This document shows positions 10,240 through 21,004 of a stretch of 35,661 bases of DNA, piece after piece (the first letter of the stretch is position 1; the number at the start of each line of letters is the position of its first letter). Below the pieces are notes generated by a model. The model searched no databases. It saw only the letters and a list, made by a program, of their open reading frames with translations, and was not told the DNA's origin. Source of the DNA: Reticulitermes lucifugus (taxonomy: Eukaryota; Arthropoda; Insecta; Blattodea; Rhinotermitidae); assembly GCA_026260175.1 (NCBI GenBank), contig JAKCWW010000047.1, positions 161 to 35,821 on the forward strand, read 5' to 3'. Both the position numbers and the translations under genes were made by a program.

Positions 10240-11290
10240 AAATATTGCCTGGGTTATGGACTGACTATCAAAAGGCATTCGATAGTTTTCCATATAGCAG
10301 GATAAAAAATCAATGAAACTGATATTGCTAAATTTGTTCAATTGTTACATTTTTTAGACTAATTCGTATCTGTGTAAAAATGGAACATACCACTTCAGTT
10401 GAAAAAAAACCAGGAATTAATCGAAATAAATCCTACCAAAGTAAACAGAGGAATGCTCGTATTTCAGGGTGACTCAACGTCACCACTTATTTCCTGAGCA
10501 GCACTTACTCCTCTAACACATGAGCTAAACAGTTCTGGATATGAATACCTATCGTATGAAACTGACAGGATATAAACCATTTGCTGCTACGGTGGATGAT
10601 TTAAAGCAGATAGCGAGAAGTAAGGAAGAGTTAAGCAATTTCTTCAAAATTAAAAAAATTTTCAGGAAAGAAAGAAAATGGATTTTGTATTAAAAAATGT
10701 GAAAGAATTTCCTTAAAAAAGGGGAAGGTTGATAGGAAGGAACACCTTGAGAACAGACTGAAGAATGAAATCAAAGAATTGGAAACAGGAAAAGCATATA
10801 CACTTTTGAGAGTAGAAGAAAGCCGTAATATAGAACATAAAGATGAAAAGTAAAGATTGAAGAAGGAATATGGAAGAAGACTAAGAAAGATTTTGAACAC
10901 CCATCTAATTGCAAAAACTAAAATGCAAGCAATTGGCTCACTCGTAGTTCCAGTACCGAGATACAGTTTTGGAATTATTGACTCGAGCGGAGAAGAAATA
11001 CAATAAGTGAAAAAAACAAGTGACATTCTAACCATTTATAGACTGCATTACTCAAGAGCGGACATAAGTCGTTTATGTGTTAACAAAAAGAAGGTGGAAG
11101 ATGACTAATGCAGATAGAACAGGCCTACATGGCAAAAATAACTGAATTGGTGGAATATACAGGGCATACACAAAAGAATGAAGTGAAAGGAATTGATACC
11201 GCACCATTCGTTTGTGTATGCCCTGTATATAGACGGTGAAAGGTATCCACTGTCACAAATTGTCAGGGCAGAAATGGCGGAGACGAAATT
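10240..11290 (+). pseudogene. Non-LTR retrotransposon reverse transcriptase, decayed (LINE-A)
   Basis: The plus strand encodes reverse-transcriptase motifs in the right order, with stops and frame changes between them: motif A as DYQKAFDS (10263-10286), motif B as FQGDSTSPL (10462-10488), motif C as TVDDLKQIARSKEEL (10589-10633; the usual aromatic residue before the DD pair is gone). Later come KMQAIGSLVVPVPRYSFGI (about 10921-10977) and LTIYRLHYSRADISRLCV (about 11027-11080). After the hairpin at 11156-11229 the match resumes as YPLSQIVRA. I know this motif set from LINE-type polymerases but do not assign a clade. A long minus-strand open frame over 10631-11035 is only the antisense of this coding DNA. 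The 5' part with the endonuclease is missing. Confidence 0.8.
11156..11229. mobile_element. Short hairpin MITE inside LINE-A
   Basis: A 25-bp inverted repeat with a single mismatch: TATACAGGGCATACACAAAA... at 11156-11180 and its complement at 11205-11229, with a 24-nt loop. TATA at each edge fits TA-targeting Tc1/mariner-type MITEs. It splits the LINE-A reading between LVEY and the downstream YPLSQIVRA, so it arrived after the LINE. Confidence 0.7.
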
Positions 11291-13689
11291 TTCAAGGTTA
11301 TGTGTGGTATTAAAACAAATGTATACAATATAAATTAAATTACTGTGAATTATAAATGCAAGTTAACATAACATTTATTTGGAATAAGTGGTAGACACAT
11401 TCCCAATTTAGTGTATGAATATATTCCGACCGGCAGTGAAGCGTAAGTTGACCAACATTCATGAAAACGGAAAAAGTAGCGAGTGATTCTACTCTGTTGA
11501 TGCTGATACGATGCTATTCAAAACATGAACTGCCGTAAACACTACGACATTTCAACAATACCTCTCTAAAATTTTGGTTCCTTTTTTTTCTTAAATACAT
11601 TTTCAATCTTACAGCTGTGTATTTTCTTTGTTGCAAGTATTATATCAAATTATACCTTATAGAAGATGAATAATTAAAGACCATATTTTTCCTGAACTGA
11701 AAAACTTCACCCGCACACATATTTTGGTTGACTAGTGATTCATATTTGTTTCTCTTTACTGACCGGATGGCTATCGAAATTTCAGTTGGGTCAGTTCAAA
11801 TATCGCCGCCCACATACCCATTCTGTTGCAGAATGTTTTTACACCAAATTCAGTTGCAAGAAGCAGGCAATTATTGTTAGAAAATAATTTTAAAAAGCCA
11901 CTATAGTAAAATTGATTGTGATGGATAAATAAAACTAATGTGACTACAGTTATTGAATCAAATGATAAAGTTCATTAAAATAATGTGAATAAAGTATTGT
12001 TGTCTATTGCGAAATGGTGGCGTCCATCAAGCCGTAGTGTTACGCGATGAAGGTTATTTAAAAAAAAAACTCACTATGGTTTACGAAACCATATTGTCAC
12101 CAATTTTTACCAAATATGTTTATTTATTGCCAGTTGCATATTATAATCGAATTCCACAAATATAAAGACAAATACTGTAAAAAAATAGACTGTTTAAATA
12201 CAGATATGATCTTCTTATATTCCTAACGATCACATTGAAAGACTTAAATATATGTGGTTAGTATTGACTTTTATGAATTTATTTAAGGTAGGTTATGAGA
12301 GTAAAGTAGCGACAAACACAATAATATGGGTCTCACCTTTAATGTTCAGCGTAGTGTCCTGTCAGTTCACTATAATATTGTTCGCAACTTTGCGATGGTT
12401 AGCGCAGTCTCCGGTCAGATCACTATCAGCAGAAATGCACTCATCAAAGTCACACCAACAAATGTCCTACCACCACAATACCATAAGTTCACTAAATGAA
12501 TAACATTACGTGTGGGAACAACAGTGGCATATGTCTCAGTCACTACCTGGTCATCGGGGTTACGGGCAGCACAACCATTTATGTGTACGTAAAGGTGACA
12601 CTCGCAATAGGTATAGTCATTTAAAATGCACCATGTCCTGAAAATATCTTTTATAAATTTTTTTTGACTGACTGTTCAATTTGTTTCATAATTTATTTAA
12701 ACGTGCTTCTGGTAATATAGGTTACAACACCGATAACACCAAAGATCGTCACTGGAAAAGATCCTGACCTACTTTCAGCCATTTCCCATGTGAAAATCTA
12801 TTTAAAAAGGTCCATGGTCTTCGATGTGGTCTTTCTTCAACAGGTTTCATATCAAACTTCGATATTCATACATTCTCTTCCGCATTCTATTTAATTTTCT
12901 AACAGATTAGCATCCTACATTTCACTGTGCCAATAATATAGTATTCTTCTCTGTTGCTACTTTATTTAGCGACGCTCTGTCAACTGCATAACTCAAATGC
13001 GTTTGTAGTATATTGCGGAGAAAGGTGAATCATAAATTGAAAATAGTGTTTGCGGAAGTTTTCTTTGATAAATTCGCGGTATTTTCACGGCTTTTTCTTG
13101 GAGGGACAAAAAAAAAGCCTTGAATAAAAGTACCATTCAGCTTTAGAAACAGAAGTATGTATAAGAAATATGTTTTGGATGCAGCCAGCCCCTCCATTAC
13201 TGTGTGCTACGTAACCCTTGATGCCATCACAGTGCAGTGTGTCGTATCACATAAATCAAACGAGGGTTCCTTTCTTTAGTTGTATTTTACTTGTTCCACT
13301 TTAGCACACATGTCTTGACAGAGTCCGGTGCACCAATGAAAATTGTGTCCCCTCTGACGTCACTGTGATATCTTGTCAACGTTTCTGATGAGGATTATAG
13401 CGGCTCTAATGAAGTACACACCATTCAAATAACGGAAGCACCCAACAATACTGAATCGAAGTGTTGAATATTACATTCCATTTTAATAAAGACAGGCCTG
13501 TTGCTAACTTTACGCAGCTCCAGCAACGAGCGTATCTTCAGGCCTCATAGGCGAGTGCCAGGTATTAACTTAACACATCGAAATCTCCGACTCCCAATTC
13601 TTACTCCTCATGATTCATTATCCACATGATTTTCGACAATCAGTTTTGCTTGTAGTTGAAATATCGATGCTAAATAACATGCAAGTCGA
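11291..13689. other. Non-coding stretch, nothing recognised
   Basis: About 2.4 kb of AT-rich sequence with only short open frames (for example 83 codons at 12252-12503, on a GTG/ATG-poor frame with no recognisable motif). No repeat family from elsewhere in the window is visible. Confidence 0.5.
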
Positions 13690-13850
13690 TATGGATCAGG
13701 CCGTTCCTTCACCGCGGAGGCCCGGCTTCGATCCCATGCCAGTTCCTGTGGAATTGGTGGTGCAAAAAGTGGTACTGGCATAGGTTTCTTGCGCGTACTT
13801 CGGTTTTCCCTTGTCAGTATAATTCCATCAATGTTTCATGTTCGTTCACC
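13690..13850 (+). mobile_element. SINE-3 copy, degenerate and 3'-truncated
   Basis: The head ATGGATCAGGCCGTTCC...GGCTTCGATCCC aligns with the better copy at 26.3 kb. The body AAAGTGGTACTGGCA and GTACTTCGGTTTTCCC matches almost exactly. The 3' quarter with TTGCACAATAAGCC is missing. Confidence 0.8.
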
Positions 13851-14301
13851 CATAGATCACCAACGCTATACGGTATAATATTAGCATTTGACAAGGTCGT
13901 TAAAGACCACAGTTAATATAGTCAATATTGTCGTTCCCCTGTTGTTCCCAAAATACACAACTGTCGTCAATATTTTGAATTATTCTTAGGCTGATTCAAT
14001 TGCAGAGAATAGACGCCAGTGAATGAGATAATAAAAATAGCTAGTATTGAGGTGCCAGGAAGGAGGTAACATTCCTTCCCTGCAGAGTACCATTATTTAC
14101 ACTGTATTTGTCTGCAGATTCGGTGTTTCAGAAAGTCGCTCCAGGACAGCACCTGCACAGACTGCAGACTGCTACCCTATTCAGTAGTTTTAGACATGTT
14201 AGTCTTTAAATATCGTATAATATTTGTTATTATTACTTGACAAATTTTTGCTGACATGAGGTCGAAGTTTTTCAAGGCAGTGAGGATTTCGACTGGGGGG
14301 C

Positions 14302-14380
14302 TTATGGGTTATGACACTGTATAATCTGGTAGGTATTTACGGGTGTTTCGAAGGAACCTGTTGCCGCCATCTTTACCAAA
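14302..14380 (-). ncRNA. Decayed hammerhead-like module (GTC family), left arm
   Basis: The plus strand carries TTATGACACTGTATAATCTGG, TGTTTCGAAGGAACCTG and TTGCCGCCATCTTTAC, the left-arm layout of the family at 30.1 kb. On the minus strand the core reads GTAAAGA in place of CTGAAGA, so it is broken. Confidence 0.45.
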
Positions 14381-14794
14381 GATAAAGATGATTCTGGTCA
14401 AATTCTATCCATCCGTCATCCTCACAACTTACCTTCCTCTGAGCCATTTTAGTGTTGCAATTTCGTTACTCTTCCGTACTTGCAAGCGACCACCTTAAGA
14501 TCTCCCCAACAGTTTATTTTTTACCATTTACCGAGTATAAACTTAAAGTATTTGACTTGTTTTTGCACTTTCTGCAGGCTATTTTTGTCTACAAGTACCT
14601 TTAATAGCGGAGAGTCAGCTGTTCTGGGATATTACGCCGCGTCACCTGCTGAAAGTTTCCCGACGTTTAATACGTTTATAGTACCTTTATCTTGTTGGAC
14701 ATGTCCTATAAGGGTATTCGCAATCTAGAGCATTCAGTCATATATACATAACCTTTCCAATCTCATTTATATTTGTTTACCCGTCTAGGACTGC
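14381..14794. other. Non-coding stretch, nothing recognised
   Basis: No repeat from the window and no convincing gene. The 82-codon frame at 14480-14728 has no recognisable motif. Confidence 0.4.
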
Positions 14795-14842
14795 TTGATC
14801 CTGAAGATGAAGGCACTATGATACTTCAAAAAGTCAGAAACT
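14795..14842 (+). ncRNA. Decayed hammerhead-like module
   Basis: CTGAAGA (14801-14807), T, GAAG (14809-14812) and CTTC (14824-14827) keep the core's first half and stem II. The second half reads AAAAAGTC where GAAACGTC is expected, so G12 is lost. Confidence 0.4.
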
Positions 14843-14845
14843 GTT

Positions 14846-15169
14846 CACCATTTAACAATTGTTAACATCCCCCCATAATTTCTGGCGCCTTCCGAAAGAA
14901 ACTTTACCTTAAAAGGAAACGATAATAACAAACCATGTGGCTGAACATGCCGTGTAGATCTCTTTACACCTTTCGTTTGTTACAAAAATATCGTAAGCTT
15001 TGGTTTTCAGGAGAATGTTTTTGATAAGTTGTTATTGGATGTTGTAGAAGGCCATTTTTCCTAACAAAATCGTTTACTGCGAAATCTTCATCAACATCAC
15101 GTTTTAAGTCCTTGGTCTGTGCCGGGTACAATTGTTATCACTGTCACTTCTGTATTTCCTCCTAACATC
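14846..15169. other. Non-coding stretch, nothing recognised
   Basis: Ordinary AT-rich sequence leading into the 3' end of LINE-B. Confidence 0.4.
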
Positions 15170-15830
15170 CGTGGTAACTGAACTAACTCTCCAAGGAGCA
15201 GAGTCCGTCTTGATATGCCAACAGATCCACAGCTAGTCAAGAAATTCCCCGCATTTTATGGAACTGGGAGGTTTATTACCATATTTACAAGAGACCACCA
15301 CTTGCCCCTATCCTGAGCCAGATCAATCCAATCCATACCTCCCAATCCCACTTCTTGAAGTTCCATTAGAATAATATTATTCCTCCATCTATGCCTAGGT
15401 CCTCCAAGTCGTCTCTTTCCCTCAGGTTTCGCCACCAAATTCCGGTATGCACCTCTCCTCTAATCCATACGGGCCATAAGCCCCTCTCATCTCAATCTTC
15501 TTGATTTGATCACCCGAGAAACAATTGGTGAGTACAGATCATAAAGCTCATTATGCTGTCTTCTCCACTCCCCTCTTACCTCGTCCCTCTTAGGCCCAAA
15601 TATCTTTCTCAGCACCCTATTCTCAAACGCACTCAGTCTATGTTTCTCCTTCAGTGCGAGATATTCAGTTTCACACCCACACAAAACAACAGGCAAAATT
15701 ATAGTTCCATATATTTTAATCTTTATATTTTTGGATAGAAAACTGGTAGACAAAGGATTCTTCACCGAATGATAACAAGTATTTCTTGAGTTCTGTTTGC
15801 TTTTAATTGGATATCCCTGGTATCTGCCTT
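15170..15830 (-). pseudogene. Non-LTR retrotransposon ORF2, 3' end (LINE-B)
   Basis: One minus-strand frame reads through NTCYHSVKNPLSTSFLSKN, then IKIYGTIILPVVLCGCE, FENRVLRKIFGPKRDEV, VIKSRRLR, LVAKPEGKRRLGGPRHRW, and DWIDLAQDRGKWWSLV to a TAA near 15256. This is the region downstream of the reverse-transcriptase palm in a LINE family very common in insect genomes. Inside it, the conserved RRLRWAGHVARM segment has W replaced by TGA and is followed by a TAG; otherwise the frame holds from about 15765 to 15256. About 85 bp beyond the stop still look like the family's short 3' region. The 5' part, including the palm motifs, is absent, as expected of a 5'-truncated insertion. Confidence 0.85.
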
Positions 15831-17499
15831 TAATCCGGACCTCTCTGATATCGACAACCTATCATTGCCCGTTGATAGTTCAGTTTTGAGATTCGGTTTG
15901 GAGATATTAATTACCAATATTTCAAGCTTTTACTCGAAAAGTCATTATTATTTTTTTTTCTTTGTCAAGTAATTGTGCAGTATCTGTGTATTTGTGTACA
16001 TGTGGATTTGAGTGCTGATTTAGCTACTGGCCCTGCGCTGCTAAGGCTGCATGTCAATGAACTGAATTGAATGGACAGTACTCTGTATATATTCAGGAAA
16101 AAATTTCTTTTAAAAACTTTTCTTTAACAACTATATTATTATTAATATTCAATTCAATCTGATTTTTGAATTTTTATTGATGTTATTTTTATTATGTCTT
16201 TTCTATGTGTTTTCATTTGTTGTTTGTTATTTGTGTATTTTTCTTATATTCCTGTGCTGTCTGTGTAATTTACCCTACGGTTGTTGTGCCAGTACATTAA
16301 TAATAAAGAATTGAATTGAACTTAATTTAATTATTATTATGTAGTTGATTTATTTTTTAAATAAGCGAGAACTGAATTATTATGATTGTGTATTACTTGT
16401 GCATGTTCTCTTTCCTGAAAGTTTGTTATTTTATCGAAGCCTTTTGTAAACAGTTCCCTAATTCCTTATTGTCTTACAGCTATGATCGATCTCTTTGTTT
16501 TCTGCGGTAGCCAGCTGTAATCAGCTCTTAAGCCAAGAGACTATATAGACCTCATATCAATTAGGGTGCATTCCTTGTTAATATTTTATAGAAATTAAAG
16601 GTAATATTTATAACACAACGACTTTTTCAACAAATGTATAGAAACTCTTTGTAAAAAGCGTAATTACAAAGTTATACTCGTTTGACTGTCGATCAGAACT
16701 TTTCATCCTCATAATCTGTGAATGAATTACGATTAAATATGGTAGTAGGATTTAAACTAACATTCCAGCTCTATTTAAGTTTTCTTTGCTCAGGTTCAGT
16801 ATAACTCCTCCATTAAATTAAACTCAAATGAAAATGCAAATCTCCAAAAGCTTTTACGTACTATAGCGATTTTATTCAAAATATGGCTCTATAACGAAAG
16901 CAGTTGGGAATTTATAAAATAATTAATAACACAGTATAGCTTATGGCTGTATGCAGCATGCTTATTACCCTAACGATGTAAGCGTACTGTAACTGTAGAT
17001 TTATAGCGTAAGTAAATGAACGTCAAGACTGCTGAGTTATTAAACTTCTTCCAGCTGAAACATTGGACGCCACGAACCACTCCAGTATTCAGAAATGGCT
17101 CTAGCTACTTGTCCTTCTTTCCACATCTCCTTGTCCTTTTGCTTTGTGTTAGTAGGCCTACGCTAATTTTGATATTCTGCTGACTTCAGTTGTGTTTCCG
17201 TTCTTTATAATTTATTTCATATTCAGTCACTGCTTCTACCAAAGTCCTGTTCTCAGTTTGCAGTGGATCGCGTATGTCCTCATTTGACATTTTGTCTCCT
17301 AAAGTTCTCTCTAGACGTACCCAAAAAAGTTTCATGTGTGTGCACCTTATTTTATTCTCTCTCTTTGTCAACATCAACGTTTATTTTCCAGAACACAGAC
17401 ATGGCTCAACTGTTTGTTGTGTAGTCGTAATGTAAGAATCTTCCTATTTTCTGTAAAAACCTTCTTAGTTATGCCACTTATTTTTATATAAGTTATGTG
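15831..17499. other. Non-coding stretch with a possible LINE 3' tail
   Basis: Nothing coding recognised. At 16293-16330, ATTAATAATAAAGAATTG is followed by repeated GAATT units. An AATAAA next to a short repeat tail suggests the 3' end of a non-LTR element reading forward, with its body in the preceding T-rich 150 bp, but no protein fragment supports this. Confidence 0.4.
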
Positions 17500-17692
17500 A
17501 AATCTTATCATGCTGGGAAGTTCTGAGTCCCACCCAGCATCTGATTTAGTGGGTACCAGGTATCCTTCACCGGAGATAAAGCGGCCCGAGCGTGAATCTA
17601 ACCACTTACCTCTTCGTGCTGAAGTTAAGAGTTGAGCTGTATCTACCTACATTCTTCTATATGACTTCATGGCGTGCACAGGGCCAAACAGA
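17500..17692 (+). mobile_element. SINE-1 copy, 3' two-thirds
   Basis: GGAGATAAAGCGGCCCGAGCG, then GAAGTTAAGAGTTGAGC and ACTTCATGGCGTGCACAGGGCC align with the same blocks in the copies at 18.7, 28.1 and 34.6 kb. The tRNA-like head is missing. Confidence 0.7.
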
Positions 17693-17859
17693 CTTTGGCT
17701 TTTTCTTCTGGATCATTTTCTTTAAGTCAAAGGTGTGCGCTTTTGGATACGTATTTAATGATATGAAATTGTTAGTCATAATACAAAAATACGGATAGGG
17801 GTACTTAGGAACTGGGGTACATATTTCGACGTTTGTTATTATCATTAGGTTACTTAATA

Positions 17860-18178
17860 ATTTGGCTTCAAAAAATTTCCCGTAGTAGTGTGAAGGACCA
17901 TTGATCCCTGTGTTTCATTAAGCTTCAAGCCATGAATGTGTATGTGACATTTTTGAACTCGAGGCCAGATGGAAATGAGAGGTGAGGATGACGGCTCGGC
18001 CACTTTATCCCCCGAAAGAGGGAATTCGCTACCCATTGGATAGCAGACTGCGTGGGCCTCAGCTTCGATCTACACACATTGGAAAAAGAGTGTGTCTTAC
18101 TCCTTTCTGGAATCGAAACGCGATTCCTTGCTCATCTAGCCTGTAGCCCAGTTTCTATATCGACTGAGCTATTGCAAT
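17860..18178 (-). mobile_element. SINE-1 copy, full length with clear tRNA head
   Basis: On the minus strand it opens with AATAGCTCAGTCGATATAG (box A) and GCGTTTCGATTCC (box B). It continues with AAGCTGAGGCCCACG, GGGGGATAAAGTGGCCGAG and the 3' block ATTCATGGCTTGAAGC. The layout is the same as the plus-strand copy at 18.7 kb, which lies about 540 bp away in the opposite orientation. Confidence 0.75.
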
Positions 18179-18227
18179 TTTCTGTAAAATCTTCATAATG
18201 TATTGTATATTTCAGAATTCCGAAGAT

Positions 18228-18274
18228 AACAGAAAGAGACAGAGAGACAGAGAGACAGACAGACAGACAGACAG
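18228..18274. repeat. (AGAC)n / (GAGA)n microsatellite
   Basis: AGAGAC units pass into five or more perfect ACAG units. The leucine/serine-rich open frame on the minus strand (18132-18371) is produced by this run. Confidence 0.9.
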
Positions 18275-18714
18275 TAAGCAGAAAGAGACTCAACCATAAA
18301 CAGTGGGCGTACAGGAATTGCGCGAAAGAAGTAACTTCTTTGCAACACAATACAACAGATCGCGTAGTCATTACAGACTCTTTTCTATTGTCAGGGCTCG
18401 CTCAGAGCACAGAAACCAATTTCATAAAAGGAATTCCAGAAACAAGAAAAAATATTACGTTCTCTGAGCATTCCTGAGTTTAAAAAATGCTTACACAGTC
18501 AAAGAACCGTCATGCAATGCGTCTTCCTTACAGCACTCATTTGTTTGCTGTTTAACGAGGAACACATTTACATTGTTCGCCTCTACACTTTAAGGCCAAC
18601 AGGTCCCTTTCCGCTTGCTAACAGAAGGACTGTTATTGTCCTGTACAATTTCGAATCATTATATAGGTATATATATATGTAAACAATAATTTGTTGACAC
18701 GTTGATATATGAGT
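18275..18714. other. Non-coding stretch, nothing recognised
   Basis: AT-rich, with a short TATATATA run near 18667. Confidence 0.4.
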
Positions 18715-18995
18715 AAAGGCTGATCAGTGAGATAGTGACTAGGCTCGAGCTGGACGACCAAGGAATCGTGTTTCGATCCCCGGTAGGGTCAACATATTTT
18801 CCTCTTCTTCAGAGCGCCCAGACCGTTTCTAGGCCCCAGCCAGCCTCTTATTCTTTGGATATTTGGGGTAAAGCGGTTGCAGCTTGAAGCTGATTACTCT
18901 CCTATATTTAATTCCGACGTTATGGGTACCTAACATTATACCTCCACGCCCAACATGCGTTCATGGCGTGCCCAAGGACAATTTCTCCCTTTTAG
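18715..18995 (+). mobile_element. SINE-1 copy, full length
   Basis: The head ATCAGTGAGATAGTGACTAG with box B GTGTTTCGATCCCCGG shows tRNA ancestry and an internal Pol III promoter layout. The body contains TCTTCAGAGCGCCCAGACCG, GGGGTAAAGCGG, GAAGCTGATTAC and GTTCATGGCGTGCCC. Seven further SINE-1 copies or pieces lie in this window. Confidence 0.8.
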
Positions 18996-19049
18996 ATGAA
19001 TAGATATTTATTTAATAACAAAATTAAGTCTTTTTTGCCAGTATCGTAT

Positions 19050-19097
19050 ATTACGACGTACGCTTTTCGATTCTGTATAGTCATCATCAGTGTCATC
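19050..19097 (-). ncRNA. Hammerhead-like module, left arm of HH element 2
   Basis: Minus strand: stem I strand GATGACA, intact core CTGATGA (19084-19090), T, a weak stem II (GA...TC), then GAAAAGCGTA and CGTCGT. Stem I can form five pairs after a first mismatch. Stem III is damaged (AAGCGT instead of ACATGT). Confidence 0.35.
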
Positions 19098-19172
19098 GTA
19101 TAATAATTAGATGCAAATTCTGCCAATGTGAACAGTATTTAAACGCTAATTTTGATATATCATAATACTATT

Positions 19173-19191
19173 CAATAATAATAATAATAAA
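19173..19191. repeat. (AAT)n microsatellite
   Basis: Six ATA/AAT units inside HH element 2. Confidence 0.8.
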
Positions 19192-19758
19192 CTTAGAATT
19201 GTGTAAATTTGCCTCACTGGATTCTTATTTTGCTTATTTCCTGTATGTACACTGATGTACTGAAAAATGTGGTGAAAGTACACGTAATAACAACGGTAAC
19301 GTAATATACAAGAAAGTGTACGTGCAGTGTCAAGAGCGACCTTACGTGTTTGTAGTAAAATGCAGCAGTGAAAATTATAGTGTGCACATACTACGATAAA
19401 AGCATGTTTGCAGAAGTGCATGTACGCCAATATTAATATAAAACATGAACATGCAATTTCATAAAATGTTTGTAAAACAAGTTATAAGAACTGTATATAT
19501 GTACAAGAGTACGATAATTTTGTATATAATTTGTAGATAGATTTTAACTATCTGGTTATAAATATTTTAATAATTTAATAATTATAATCAGTATAAAGCG
19601 ATAAAAAAGTAGGTTACAGTAAGAACACTGCTGGATCCAGAAAAGCATGTTTTTAAAATTCTAAATTCATTATTTTGAATGCTTCATTATGACAAAACAA
19701 TTTTAATGTTTGTTTTAAATACTGTTATTACTGGCAGAATTTTCATGTAATCCTTTTG

Positions 19759-19806
19759 CTACGACACTGATGACGGCTCAACAGTGGCGAAACATGTATA
19801 TAATGT
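19759..19806 (+). ncRNA. Hammerhead-like module, right arm of HH element 2
   Basis: Core CTGATGA (19767-19773) and GAAACATGTA (19789-19798) are both intact, but stem II is weak. The 5' stem I strand here (TACGAC) pairs perfectly with the 3' strand preserved in the left arm (GTCGTA), suggesting an ancestral six-pair stem I that each arm has since lost in part. Confidence 0.4.
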
Positions 19807-19845
19807 ATGATACTGGCAAATAAAAGTTATGGTTTGATATAATAT

Positions 19846-20482
19846 ATATATATATGGGTGATATGAAGCACAATGAATGTCAAGGCACAAAATTTACGCT
19901 TTTACAGCAAAACACACTTAGATGACCACGTAAGAGATGAGATCAACAAAATAAAAAGGAAATAATTCAGGAACTATTAAAAAAATTATAATCCCTGTAG
20001 GTGGATCAAGGTATCTTTGACAGAATTGATGGGGGCCGAAAAGTGTGAACAGGAGGCCAAACGGTCTGACTGATATACGCTGCTTCTAATGAATAATAAT
20101 TTTGGTAAACGTTGTGTTTATGAAACGTGGTGTCTCGTACTTCGAGGAAAAATATAAACATTAGAGGTATTTGGAAAAAAAAATATTCACGCAGTTGTTC
20201 CAACCTAAGAGTGCAGCAGCATGTGCACAATTTAGGATAGTATAAAATGATGTATGTTGTTGTTTATACAGGTAACCCAGTAGGAGCAGAAGATTTCGAT
20301 CACCGGCAGTGACTAAAACTTCTAGTTGGCGACTAATAAAACATTGTTTCGACAGTCGGCTTCTGGGTTTGTGGCAGTCTCACTTGTGCCGAGACGAAAT
20401 GGCAAATCGCATTTCAAGACGCCATGATCAGTACTATTAATGAGTCATAACAAGTAATATCACTATTAAATTCGAATTTTTG
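19846..20482. other. Non-coding stretch, nothing recognised
   Basis: Starts with a short TATATATA run; otherwise no repeat from the window and no gene. Confidence 0.4.
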
Positions 20483-21004
20483 TCAGTGTCTTATTCCTGG
20501 CGTCGTGTCTTCAAGACAAACAACACAACACACAGAAATTAATAGTGTGTGCCGATCCCCAACAAAGCGCCAGAAAATGTTGATAGTCTTTGTCCGGTAA
20601 CCAAAATATTTGTATGGCAACAGAACTTCAAAATTATGCGTACGACCATTTTGGCGTCTCGTAACAATCCTTGTAAGAAAGTGGTATGTGGGAGGTTCTG
20701 GCGGTGTGAAAAGGGAGCTTGGACGGGGAGGACAAGAAATGCTTTGTGGAAACCGCTCCTGGATAAGGAACATAAAAAAGAGGAATTTGATGATAACATT
20801 AAGATTTACATTGGAGGTGGCGGTTGAGTGAAAGTTATTCTTGATCGTGTCCAGCTTTGGTACTGCAGATACTAAATTTAGGATTATAATAAAGTAAAAT
20901 GTATGGTCTGAATACGTTACGTGACAGATTCGTCTGAAACGACGGTAATTACATAAGAGTGTACACGGTGCCATAAACCAACTCGGTAATATTAGGAGGA
21001 CCAC
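20483..21004 (-). CDS. Unexplained 173-codon open frame (doubtful)
   Basis: This is the longest open frame in the window. The assigned first codon is GTG at 21004; the first ATG is eleven codons in, and an in-frame TGA lies eight codons upstream of the GTG. The translation starts VVLLILPSWFMAPCTLL, has a hydrophobic stretch (FYFIIILNLVSAV, residues about 46-58), a proline-rich segment (CPPRPSSLFTPPEPP, about 91-105) and ends CCVVCLEDTTPGIRH. I recognise no domain. From the base composition as I judge it, a run this long is unusual by chance in 36 kb. However, other frames on both strands are also open over 20540-20830, which points to local lack of stops rather than selection. It may equally be an unrecognised repeat. 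No promoter, splice sites or poly(A) signal support it. Confidence 0.15.
   Translation of the reverse strand: MVLLILPSWFMAPCTLLCNYRRFRRICHVTYSDHTFYFIIILNLVSAVPKLDTIKNNFHSTATSNVNLNVIIKFLFFMFLIQERFPQSISCPPRPSSLFTPPEPPTYHFLTRIVTRRQNGRTHNFEVLLPYKYFGYRTKTINIFWRFVGDRHTLLISVCCVVCLEDTTPGIRH

Larger units (their letters stand above)
19021..19845. mobile_element. Inverted-repeat element with outward hammerhead-like modules (HH element 2)
   Basis: The arms at about 19021-19127 (minus) and 19733-19845 (plus) share GGCAGAATTT, CGACACTGATGA, CGAAA and ATACTGGCAAA in the same order. The roughly 600 bp between them is AT-rich and holds no recognisable reverse transcriptase or GIY-YIG domain. The arms are about 105 bp each and more diverged than those of HH elements 1 and 3. 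Confidence 0.55.

Noticed and set aside
10631..11035. 134-codon minus-strand open frame
   Set aside because: It is the antisense of the LINE-A reverse-transcriptase remnant, whose sense motifs are clear on the plus strand.
12076..12097. Short palindrome TATGGTTTACGAAACCATA
   Set aside because: Eight pairs around a 3-nt loop are expected by chance in a window this size and no neighbouring feature supports a role.
18132..18371. 79-codon minus-strand open frame with a hydrophobic segment
   Set aside because: The hydrophobic LSVCLSVSLSLS stretch is the translated AGAC/GAGA microsatellite.
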